Shown: positions 1 to 6,733 of the stretch, piece by piece
Layout of the letters: every line of letters begins with the position of its first letter
How positions within the stretch are numbered: the stretch's first letter is position 1
Assembly (NCBI GenBank): GCA_934503195.1
Contig: CAKSVM010000085.1
Location: 1 to 13,213 of the forward strand
Direction of reading: 5' to 3'
DNA: 13,213 bases
Source of the DNA: an uncultured Eubacteriales bacterium
GTDB taxonomy: Bacteria > Bacillota > Clostridia > Oscillospirales > CAG-272
Made by a program: the position numbers and the translations under genes
Notes under the pieces: generated by a model
What the model was told of the DNA's origin: nothing
Seen by the model: only the letters and a program-made list of their open reading frames with translations
Databases searched by the model: none

Positions 1-423
1 ATTGTACATCATCAATACGATATTCCGGGATTTTACATCGATATGAAGCAGGTCGACAACTCGCGAACGATTGCTGTTCCGTCTGGGGCTGACAAAAAAG
101 TGACGTCGGCGTCCGAGGAGCTTCAGAAGATTTTTTACGAAAAAACCGGACTTATGCTTGAAATTTCCAATGATTCCGGCGCGTCAAATGCCGCGTTTGT
201 GATTTCTAACGAAAAAGCGAGCACGGATTCGGTTCACGAAATCGTTGTTTCGGACGGAAAACTCGTGTTTTCGTCGAGCGCGAAGAGCGGCGTAGCGGCC
301 TGCGTGGAAGTTTTTATTGATAATTATCTGGCTGACACGACCGGCTCGATAAATTTTTCGGCGGATTTCAGGTATCTTGACCTCGGCGATTACATCGCGG
401 TGAGTTATCCGGACGTCGACTGA
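1..423 (+). CDS. C-terminal end of an unidentified protein (5' end outside window)
   Basis: The reading frame is open from base 1 to the TGA at 421-423, about 140 codons. An ATG at 43 is internal to the frame and has no Shine-Dalgarno sequence, so I treat this as the 3' end of a longer gene. The visible protein has a segment of the type SASEELQKIFYEKTG, followed by alternating beta-strand and helix. This resembles the small alpha/beta domain found beside catalytic domains in some secreted glycosidases (GH20b or alpha-glucuronidase N-terminal-like, where a helix carries AAxELxxYxxxxTG). The resemblance is by eye and weak. There is no membrane segment in the visible part. The gene ends only 13 nt before the lipoprotein gene at 437, so the two are probably one transcript. 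DHHW/SGNH lipoproteins are often encoded beside an MBOAT acyltransferase, but nothing visible here is MBOAT. Function unknown. Confidence 0.7.
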   Translation: MVHHQYDIPGFYIDMKQVDNSRTIAVPSGADKKVTSASEELQKIFYEKTGLMLEISNDSGASNAAFVISNEKASTDSVHEIVVSDGKLVFSSSAKSGVAACVEVFIDNYLADTTGSINFSADFRYLDLGDYIAVSYPDVD

Positions 424-436
424 TTTGGAGGAATAG

Positions 437-2257
437 ATGAAGAAAACATCGATTTTGCTAATTTTATCGTTGATAATCACGATTATTTCGGGATGCGGCG
501 GGGAAACCGCGACGGCTGAACCGACTCCGCTCGAGCTGGTCAACGCGGCGATGAAGCTTTTTACAGATGAAGAAACCTACAGTCCGTCGATTTACTACGC
601 CGGAGCGGACGAAAAAAGTGACAATTATCTCGACCCCGGTACGATGGGATTTACATTTTATGGCGAATATGATGTGGAAATTCCAGAACTTGAAATGGTT
701 GACGACTACGCGTTCGCTCTGAACACGGCGTATATCGCGTTTGAAATCGACATTTTCAAGGCGAAATCCCCGGCGGCGGCGAAGCAGGTTCAGGGACTTC
801 TGAACAAGCGGCAGGCGATAAAAGAGAAGGGGCGCGGCGAAATCGTGAATTATGATCCGGCGCAGGTGCCGATTCTCGACAGTGTCGAAATCTACACATC
901 TGGCAAGTATGTCATCCTGATCGCGACGCCCGACAACGCGGCGGTAAAGTCAGCATTTGCCGAGCTTTTCGGCACTTCTTCTGACGAGACGACCGCCGAA
1001 AAAGCCGAAAACGATGTATCGAAAAACACAATCGCGAACGCGGTTTCACACGTGAATCAAAATCTCGGCGGAGGGTCTTCCTCCGTCGTTTCTTCACCCG
1101 CGAAGGCCGACGCGAGCGCACTTCCCGAGATGACGGTGACGTCTTTCAGCGCGCCTGACCGCGTGGTTCTCGGCGGAAAGTGTTCGGAAGGCGCGAAAAT
1201 CGTTGTGAAATATGGCCAAAAAGAATTTGTATTCGGAACCGATTACAACAGCTGGATGTGCGAAGTCGAGATTAACAGCGAAGGCGTGACGAATCTCTAC
1301 GTTTATCAAGTCGAGGAAGGAAAGTCGGAATCGCTTCCGATCGTTGTGACGGCGCGGCCGAAAGCCGATGTTGACTTCGCGCCGAAGCACGGAGTTTGTC
1401 AGGTTGCTATCGGAGACGATTTTCAGGGGCATTTCTTTGGGCAGATTGACGACTGGTGCGGCACAAATCTTTTGAATGATAAACAAATTGAAGGCGCGAC
1501 GTCGCGAATCAAGGACAAGGTCGATTACCTCGCGTCGCTCGGCTGCGAGCTGGTTTACGTGATCGTGCCGAACCCGATGAAGGTTTACCCCGAAACCGTG
1601 CCGGAACGGTATGTGAAATCGACCGCAAGCACTTCGCGGACCGAACAGTTTGAGCAGCTTGCACAAAACGCTGGCGCGACTGTTGTCGATCTGTACGATA
1701 TTCTTAACGCTCATCGCGACGACGAATTCAAGATTTTTCACAAAACCGACTCTCATTGGACTGATTACGGCGCGTATTTTGGTTATTATGCACTAATGGA
1801 CAAAATTTCTGAGAAGTGGCCGGACGCGAAGCCGCTTGAAATCGCCGGCAATTTCGAGTTCTACACTAAGGAAGTCGACGGCGGCGACATGATGACGCAC
1901 CTCGAACTCAACAATTCGCTGATTCAGGAGGTCGCGACGTTCGGGAAGTTTTTGATCAAAGAAGTTCACAATCCGGACATATATTACGCGAACCGAAACG
2001 AGCTGAATTTCGATCCGATCAAGGCGACCAAGACGATTTTCAACAATATAGATATCGAAAAGGATCTCCCGTCGGCGATGGTCGTCCGCGACTCGTTCGG
2101 AACGAATATTTACAAATACTTAAATAACGCTTTCAGCGAAGTTTACTATCAGTCGATGTGGAACTACAAATTTGACAAAAAATACATAGAAGAAAAGAAA
2201 CCCTGCTATTATATTGTGCTTGTCGCTGAAAGAAATATTCAGAATTTACTTGGATAA
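437..2257 (+). CDS. Lipoprotein fusing DUF4358-like, Ig-like and DHHW/AlgX-type SGNH domains
   Basis: The 606-residue protein begins with a lipoprotein signal peptide with lipobox ISGC (Cys20), so it should be anchored outside the membrane. Residues 30-180 look like a DUF4358 domain (an AYIAFEIDIFKAK strand, a KxRQAIKEKG helix, then a GKYVILIATPDN strand). A Ser/Gly-rich linker (about 180-228) leads to an Ig-like beta module (230-306). Residues 318-606 resemble the DHHW/AlgJ/AlgX SGNH hydrolase-like family: VYVIVPNPMKVYPE, then TDSHWT (Asp438, His440) and VVRDSFG (Ser553), which supply the Asp-His and Ser of the presumed active site. AlgX/AlgJ proteins take part in O-acetylation of exported polysaccharide, and DHHW proteins usually work with an MBOAT acyltransferase. 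A similar role here is inference. GGAGG at 427-431 sits 5 nt before the ATG. DUF4358 and DHHW proteins are often separate neighbours; here they are one chain. Confidence 0.85.
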   Translation: MKKTSILLILSLIITIISGCGGETATAEPTPLELVNAAMKLFTDEETYSPSIYYAGADEKSDNYLDPGTMGFTFYGEYDVEIPELEMVDDYAFALNTAYIAFEIDIFKAKSPAAAKQVQGLLNKRQAIKEKGRGEIVNYDPAQVPILDSVEIYTSGKYVILIATPDNAAVKSAFAELFGTSSDETTAEKAENDVSKNTIANAVSHVNQNLGGGSSSVVSSPAKADASALPEMTVTSFSAPDRVVLGGKCSEGAKIVVKYGQKEFVFGTDYNSWMCEVEINSEGVTNLYVYQVEEGKSESLPIVVTARPKADVDFAPKHGVCQVAIGDDFQGHFFGQIDDWCGTNLLNDKQIEGATSRIKDKVDYLASLGCELVYVIVPNPMKVYPETVPERYVKSTASTSRTEQFEQLAQNAGATVVDLYDILNAHRDDEFKIFHKTDSHWTDYGAYFGYYALMDKISEKWPDAKPLEIAGNFEFYTKEVDGGDMMTHLELNNSLIQEVATFGKFLIKEVHNPDIYYANRNELNFDPIKATKTIFNNIDIEKDLPSAMVVRDSFGTNIYKYLNNAFSEVYYQSMWNYKFDKKYIEEKKPCYYIVLVAERNIQNLLG

Positions 2258-2265
2258 TTTACATA

Positions 2266-3621
2266 ATGTTTACTAATAAAGACCTGAAAAAACTGATTGT
2301 TCCGCTGATAATTGAGCAGCTGCTCGGAATTTCGGTCGGAATGTTTGATACAATAATGATTTCGTCGCTCGGCGACAGTGCGATTTCGGGCGTTTCGCTC
2401 GTCGATATGTTAAACGTGCTGATGATCAACATTTTCGCCGCGCTCGCGACGGGCGGCGCGGTGATTTGCGCGCACGAAATCGGGCGGATGAAAGCTGAAC
2501 GCGAGCGAACGGGCGAGGTTTCGAACGACTATCCCGAGGCGAGATTTCACGCGGTTCAACTCCTTTGGGTGCTGCTTTTCGCGTCGATTCTGATCGCCGG
2601 GCTCGCGATTTTCTTCCGCGTCGGACTTCTTGGCCTCTGTTTCGGCAAAATTGAGGACGACGTGATGGGATACGCGCTGACATATTTTGTAATCTCTGCC
2701 ATTTCCTATCCGGCGATCGCGATTTACAACGGACTCGCCGCGCTTTTCCGGACGATGGGGAACTCGAACGTGACGATGGTCGCGTCGCTGATCCTGAACG
2801 TTCTCAACGTCGTCGGCAACGCGATTCTGATTTACGGCTTCAACATGGGCGTCGCGGGCGCAGCGTGGTCGTCGACCTTCTCGCGTTTATTCGGAATGGT
2901 GATGCTTCTTGTGCTGATTCGCCGAAAAAGCGGCGCGATTTACGTGAGATTCAGTGAATTCTGCCTGCCGAAACCGAAGCCGATCAGGCGGATTCTGAAA
3001 ATCGGCATCCCGGGAAGCTTGGAGAACAGCGTTTTTCAGCTCGGGCGGATTCTTGTGATCTCGATGATCGCGGGCTTCGGAACGGTTCAGGTCGCGGCGA
3101 ACGCGGTCGCGAACAATCTCGACTCGTTCGGCGTCATCCCCGGGCAGGCGTTAGGACTCGCGACTATTACAGTTGTCGGTCAGGCGATCGGAGCCGGGAA
3201 TTTTGAGGAAGCGCGGAAATATGAGCAGAAATTGCTGAAAATTTCGTTCATCTCGATGGCAATTCTGAACATTCTGATTCTTACAACGCTTCCTTTGACT
3301 CTGAAACTCTACAAAATTTCGCCGGAGGCCCTCAAACTCGCCTCGACTCTGATCATTCTTCACGACGGCTTCGCGATAATTTTCTGGCCGCCGTCGTTCG
3401 TACTCCCCAACGCCCTCCGCGCCGCGCAGGACGTTAAATTCACAATGTTCATCTCGATTTTCTCGATGATCGTCTTCCGCATCTTCTTTACTTGGGTCAT
3501 CGGCGTCAAGCTCGGCTTCGGCATCATCGGCGTCTGGATCGCCATGATCTTCGACTGGATCTTCCGCGGCCTCTCCTTCATCACCCGCATCCGCACGGGT
3601 AAGTGGCTGTCTAATTTGTGA
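2266..3621 (+). CDS. MATE family efflux transporter
   Basis: This 451-residue, very hydrophobic protein starts with the typical N-terminus of a clostridial MATE subfamily (KKLIVPLIIEQLLGISVGMFDTIMIS). The pattern of about twelve membrane helices is split by a cytoplasmic loop into two six-helix halves, and the second half opens with ILKIGIPGSLENSVFQLGR. MATE proteins export drugs, metabolites or lipid-linked compounds in exchange for Na+ or H+; the substrate cannot be read from the sequence. Length is normal for the family. The ATG follows the previous stop by 8 nt and has no Shine-Dalgarno sequence (ATAATTTACATA precedes it), so translation probably depends on coupling to the upstream lipoprotein gene. 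The start is still likely right because MFTNKDLKKL matches the family's usual beginning. The gene ends 3 nt before a large hairpin repeat. Confidence 0.9.
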   Translation: MFTNKDLKKLIVPLIIEQLLGISVGMFDTIMISSLGDSAISGVSLVDMLNVLMINIFAALATGGAVICAHEIGRMKAERERTGEVSNDYPEARFHAVQLLWVLLFASILIAGLAIFFRVGLLGLCFGKIEDDVMGYALTYFVISAISYPAIAIYNGLAALFRTMGNSNVTMVASLILNVLNVVGNAILIYGFNMGVAGAAWSSTFSRLFGMVMLLVLIRRKSGAIYVRFSEFCLPKPKPIRRILKIGIPGSLENSVFQLGRILVISMIAGFGTVQVAANAVANNLDSFGVIPGQALGLATITVVGQAIGAGNFEEARKYEQKLLKISFISMAILNILILTTLPLTLKLYKISPEALKLASTLIILHDGFAIIFWPPSFVLPNALRAAQDVKFTMFISIFSMIVFRIFFTWVIGVKLGFGIIGVWIAMIFDWIFRGLSFITRIRTGKWLSNL

Positions 3622-3624
3622 TTT

Positions 3625-3706
3625 CTGGGGGCGGAGGGGACACTTTTCGAGAAAAGTGTCCCCTCCGCCCCCAGACCCCCACCTCCCCCACCAAAGCTTT
3701 ATACAC
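3625..3706 (+). repeat. 3'-end hairpin repeat, copy A (after the MATE gene)
   Basis: A perfect 24-bp inverted repeat (arms 3625-3648 and 3651-3674, two unpaired bases between) starts 3 nt after the MATE stop. The arms are rich in G on the 5' side and C on the 3' side. It is followed by a C-rich spacer and a tail, CCACCAAAGCTTTATACAC (3688-3706). There is no T-run, so it is not a textbook intrinsic terminator. The hairpin shares the string CACTTTTCGA, or near it, with the other copies but lacks their inner CCAGTTGC stem. The same tail recurs at 3989-4004 (reversed) and 9045-9062. Confidence 0.85.
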
Positions 3707-3988
3707 TGGATTATTTTAGGCGTTCATTTTTGCGCTTAGATGAAATGCTTTGTCGTCGTTTGCTTTTGGGTTTGGTAGATTTGATAATATTGGCTCCGGG
3801 ATTTTGTTTCGGGGCGGGTTTTGCTTGGCGAAAAAGTAGTTGCGTCGCGTATCGGAGGCGATATTCGACGGACTTTTTGTTTTGCGGAAGGCATCAGATC
3901 CATGATACGCATTAAATTCTCGTCAAACTGCACAAAAAAATCCTGCAAATAAAAAATCTTGCAGGAAGTAAAAAACCAGATATACCAA
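3707..3988. other. Non-coding stretch between convergent MATE and glyS genes
   Basis: About 280 bases lie between the two inverted tails of the hairpin repeats. Short open frames exist on both strands (61 codons on plus, and a minus frame running into the hairpin), but none has a ribosome binding site or recognisable protein features. The only clear signal is the minus-strand terminator at 3934-3966. The stretch is bounded by a perfect 16-bp inverted repeat (3691-3706 and 3989-4004). Confidence 0.6.
3934..3966 (-). terminator. Intrinsic terminator for the glyS transcript
   Basis: Read on the minus strand, an 8-bp stem TCCTGCAA/TTGCAGGA (3966-3959 and 3948-3941) with a 10-nt loop is followed directly by seven T residues (3940-3934). 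This is a classical Rho-independent terminator. It lies about 125 nt after the glyS stop, so the hairpin repeat copy B falls within the glyS 3' untranslated region. Confidence 0.75.
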
Positions 3989-4085
3989 GTGTATAAAGCT
4001 TTGGGGGGAGTGGGGTGGTTTGGAGGGGCGAACCCCCTTTCCAGTTGCGAAGCAACTGGTCGAAAACTGGGGGTTCGCCCCTCCA
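3989..4085 (-). repeat. 3'-end hairpin repeat, copy B (after glyS)
   Basis: Read on the minus strand, the element begins 4 nt after the glyS stop. Outer arms 4069-4085 and 4021-4037 form a perfect 17-bp stem. Inside is a second perfect 8-bp stem, CCAGTTGC/GCAACTGG (4052-4059 and 4041-4048), with a TTC loop on the minus strand. The tail CCAAAGCTTTATACAC occupies 4004-3989. It shares TTTTCGACCAGTTGC with copy C and the tail with copies A and C. Confidence 0.85.
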
Positions 4086-4089
4086 ATAA

Positions 4090-5490
4090 TTAAAATTTGA
4101 TTTTTTCTGAGATGTAGGAGTTGAGGGTGGCGATCGGGACGCGGACCTGCTCCATGGTGTCGCGGTCGCGGACGGTCACGCAGTTATCTTCCTTAGAATC
4201 GAAGTCGTAGGTGACGCAGAGGGGGGTACCGATCTCGTCCTCGCGGCGGTAACGCTTACCGATCGAGCCGGACTCGTCGAAGTCGGTCATGAAGTCCTTC
4301 GAAAGCTGAGTATAGACCTCGGTCGCTTCGGGCGAGAGCTTCTTCGACAGCGGGAGAACGGCGACCTTGAACGGCGCGATTGCCGGATGGAAGTGCATAA
4401 CGACGCGGACGTCGTTCTTTTCGGCGTCGATGACCTCCTCGTCGTACGCCTCGACGAGAAGCGCGAGGGTCATGCGGTCAGCTCCGAGCGACGGCTCGAC
4501 GACGTACGGAATGTAATGTTCGTTCGTTTCGGGATCGAAATATGTAAGATCCTGACCCGAGTGGTTCTGGTGCTGCGTGAGGTCGTAGTTGGTACGATCC
4601 GCGACGCCCCAGAGTTCGCCCCAACCGAACGGGAAGAGGTACTCGAAGTCGGTCGTCGCCTTCGAATAGAACGAAAGCTCCTCGGGTTCGTGGTCGCGGA
4701 GGCGGAGATTTTCGTCCTTGACGTTCAGGCTCTTGAGCCAGTTGTGGCAGTAGGTGCGCCAGTACTGGAACCATTCGAGGTCGGTGTCGGGCTTGCAGAA
4801 GAATTCAAGCTCCATCTGCTCGAACTCGCGGATGCGGAAGATGAAGTTGCCGGGGGTGATTTCGTTTCTGAACGATTTACCGACCTGGCAGACGCCGAAC
4901 GGAAGCTTGCGGCGGGTGGTGCGCTGGATCGCCGGGAAGTTGACGAAAATGCCCTGCGCGGTCTCGGGGCGAAGGTAAACTTCGCTCGAAGTGTCCTCGG
5001 TGACGCCCTGATGGGTCTTGAACATCAGGTTGAACTTGCGGATGTCGGTGAAATCCGACTTGCCGCAGCCGGGGCAGGGAACGTGATTTTCGCGGATGTA
5101 CGCGAGAAGTGCCTCGCCGTCCATCGCCTCGACATTTACATCTGTAATGTTATTGTCATGAACGTACTGCTCGACGAGCTTGTCGGCGCGGTGACGCATC
5201 TTGCAGGCCTTGCAGTCGATGAGCGGGTCGTTGAAGGTCGCGACGTGGCCGGAGGCGACCCAGACCTCGGGATTCATAAGGATCGCGGAATCAAGTCCGA
5301 CGTTGTAGGGGTTTTCCTGAACGAATTTTTTCCACCACGCGCGCTTGACGTTGTTTTTCAGTTCAACGCCGAGGGGGCCGTAGTCCCACGAGTTTGCGAG
5401 TCCGCCGTAAATTTCGCTTCCGGGGAAGACGAAGCCGCGGGTTTTGCAGAGCGCGACGATTTTATCCATCGTTTTTTCGGTATTTTTCAT
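4090..5490 (-). CDS. glyS: Glycine--tRNA ligase, single-chain (alpha2) type
   Basis: This cytoplasmic class II synthetase charges tRNA-Gly with glycine. The 466 residues match the homodimeric GlyQS form rather than the separate alpha and beta subunits of E. coli. Seen in order: the N-terminal catalytic block (FPGSEIYGGLANSWDYGPLG, 22-41), an insertion with Cys pairs CKAC (93/96) and CPGC (139/142) that could bind zinc, RPETAQG (174-180), motif 2 (FRNEITPGN then FEQMELEFF, about 207-231), motif 3 (EPSLGADRMTLALL, 332-345) and an anticodon-binding domain from about 370. AAAGGAG at 5505-5499 is 8 nt from the ATG. Only 50 nt separate it from the LCP gene upstream, so it is probably cotranscribed from the promoter at 6628-6600. 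That gap is too short for a T-box leader. Confidence 0.96.
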   Translation of the reverse strand: MKNTEKTMDKIVALCKTRGFVFPGSEIYGGLANSWDYGPLGVELKNNVKRAWWKKFVQENPYNVGLDSAILMNPEVWVASGHVATFNDPLIDCKACKMRHRADKLVEQYVHDNNITDVNVEAMDGEALLAYIRENHVPCPGCGKSDFTDIRKFNLMFKTHQGVTEDTSSEVYLRPETAQGIFVNFPAIQRTTRRKLPFGVCQVGKSFRNEITPGNFIFRIREFEQMELEFFCKPDTDLEWFQYWRTYCHNWLKSLNVKDENLRLRDHEPEELSFYSKATTDFEYLFPFGWGELWGVADRTNYDLTQHQNHSGQDLTYFDPETNEHYIPYVVEPSLGADRMTLALLVEAYDEEVIDAEKNDVRVVMHFHPAIAPFKVAVLPLSKKLSPEATEVYTQLSKDFMTDFDESGSIGKRYRREDEIGTPLCVTYDFDSKEDNCVTVRDRDTMEQVRVPIATLNSYISEKIKF

Positions 5491-5540
5491 TTTTATATCT
5501 CCTTTGAAGATAAAAATTTTACAGATTGTTAATTTCCCGT

Positions 5541-6563
5541 TTATTTATAACTTTCAAACATCGACAAAGCCGACGAGACGGACGGGTCGAAATAGGAAAC
5601 GCCGTCGTAGGTCTTGTCCGATCCGGGATATTTCACCACCGACGACTCGAATTTCGTGTAGGCGAAAATGAGGTCGAGGTTGTTGAGGAGGTCGTCGGCC
5701 GAGAAATTCGTCGTTATGTAACGGGTCAGCGACTTGTAAAGCTCGGGGGCTTTTGAAAGATAAGTGACATTTGTGAACTTCGCGAACATTTTCTGGAGGA
5801 AATCGACCGCGGTGTTCATGCGCGCGTAGTCGCCCGACTGGTAGCCGGCGTAGCGGAGAAGCTGAACGGCCTTCGCGCCGTCGATCGTCTGCGTGCCCTT
5901 TTTGAGGTCGATTTCGAGATTCTGATCGGGATCCGAATATTTCATGTCCTCGGGGACGTAGTAGCTGACGCCGCCGAGCGCGTCGACGCAGGCCTTGACG
6001 CTTCCGACGTCGAGCGTCGCGTAATAATTTATCTGAAGTCCGGTCAGTCCGGTGACCTTTCCGACCAGAAAATCGATTCCCTTGGCCGAGTAGACGTCGC
6101 CGAGCTGTGTGTAAATTCCGTCGACCTGCACGCGGGTGTTGCGCGGGATGGCGCAGAAGACGAATTTGCGGTTCTCCTTATCAACTCTGAGTAGAATTAT
6201 CATATCCGCGCCCCATTTGCGGTCGCGTTTGTCGGGGAATCCGGTGCCGGTCCACGTTTCTTCGTAATCATAATCCTTGAAAATTTCGGGCTGGTAATCG
6301 GTGCCGACGAGGAGAATATTGAAGGTTTTGCCCTTGATTTCGTCCTCTTCGGGCGGGGGAGTCGTGTTTGTCGTCTCCTCGGAGGTGTCCTTGGTGCCTA
6401 CGTATTCGATATCGAGCGGCTTTGTGTCGATCGGTTCTTCATCGGGGTCGATCGTCGCCTGCACGGTGTCAAGGACGAAGCCGACGACGAAATACGCTAT
6501 CGAGCCGAAAATCAGCGCGGCGATGAGGAACGTCAGTGCGAAATTTCTGAATGCTGACAGCAT
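5541..6563 (-). CDS. LCP (LytR-CpsA-Psr) family cell-wall ligase
   Basis: LCP proteins sit in the membrane facing outwards and transfer lipid-linked glycopolymers such as teichoic acids or capsule to peptidoglycan. This 340-residue protein has a short cytoplasmic start, one membrane helix (about 9-31), a Thr/Pro/Glu-rich linker (40-77) and an LCP domain (about 80-260). Recognisable blocks are FNILLVGTD (81-89), GADMIILLRVD (118-128), IPRNTRV (139-145), DALGGV (194-199) and LLRYAGYQSGDYARMN (235-250). The third block usually reads IPRDT, so Asn replaces the common Asp. The ATG has a well-placed AAAGGAA (6577-6571) and a consensus promoter upstream. The polymer it attaches cannot be inferred. 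Confidence 0.92.
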   Translation of the reverse strand: MLSAFRNFALTFLIAALIFGSIAYFVVGFVLDTVQATIDPDEEPIDTKPLDIEYVGTKDTSEETTNTTPPPEEDEIKGKTFNILLVGTDYQPEIFKDYDYEETWTGTGFPDKRDRKWGADMIILLRVDKENRKFVFCAIPRNTRVQVDGIYTQLGDVYSAKGIDFLVGKVTGLTGLQINYYATLDVGSVKACVDALGGVSYYVPEDMKYSDPDQNLEIDLKKGTQTIDGAKAVQLLRYAGYQSGDYARMNTAVDFLQKMFAKFTNVTYLSKAPELYKSLTRYITTNFSADDLLNNLDLIFAYTKFESSVVKYPGSDKTYDGVSYFDPSVSSALSMFESYK

Positions 6564-6599
6564 ACCAAGCTTCCTTTCATTACTTTCTTTTATTCATTT

Positions 6600-6628
6600 A
6601 TTATAGCACACTTCGGGCGTTTTTGCAA
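6600..6628 (-). promoter_or_regulatory. Promoter for the LCP-glyS operon
   Basis: On the minus strand: -35 TTGCAA (6628-6623), 17-bp spacer, and perfect -10 TATAAT (6605-6600) preceded by TGTGC. It lies about 37 nt before the LCP start. Confidence 0.75.
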
Positions 6629-6718
6629 TAGGTAGCGCAATTTTTTTACAATTTATTTTTTTCGCGAAAACGGGAACTTTTCGGAAAAATCGGCGTCAAA
6701 TCAGGTGAAACCAATTTC

Positions 6719-6726
6719 AAAGGAGG
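6719..6726 (+). promoter_or_regulatory. Strong ribosome binding site of the serpin gene
   Basis: AAAGGAGG lies 7 nt before the ATG at 6734 and fixes this start. No convincing promoter hexamer pair was found for the serpin in the 105 bases between the divergent LCP promoter and this site. Confidence 0.85.
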
Positions 6727-6733
6727 ATTCAGA

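Noticed and set aside
3625..3674. Perfect inverted repeat after the MATE gene as an ordinary Rho-independent terminator
   Set aside because: No T-run follows it, and it is one of three copies with a conserved tail, so it is better described as a repeat element. A role in termination remains possible.
3736..4086. Minus-strand open frame of 116 codons downstream of glyS
   Set aside because: It starts inside the hairpin repeat, crosses the intrinsic terminator, lacks a ribosome site and has low-complexity composition.
4387..5532. Long plus-strand open frame (381 codons) opposite glyS
   Set aside because: It is antisense to a clear glycyl-tRNA synthetase, has no ribosome site and is rich in Val, Glu, Ala and Asp as expected from the complement of a GC-biased coding strand.
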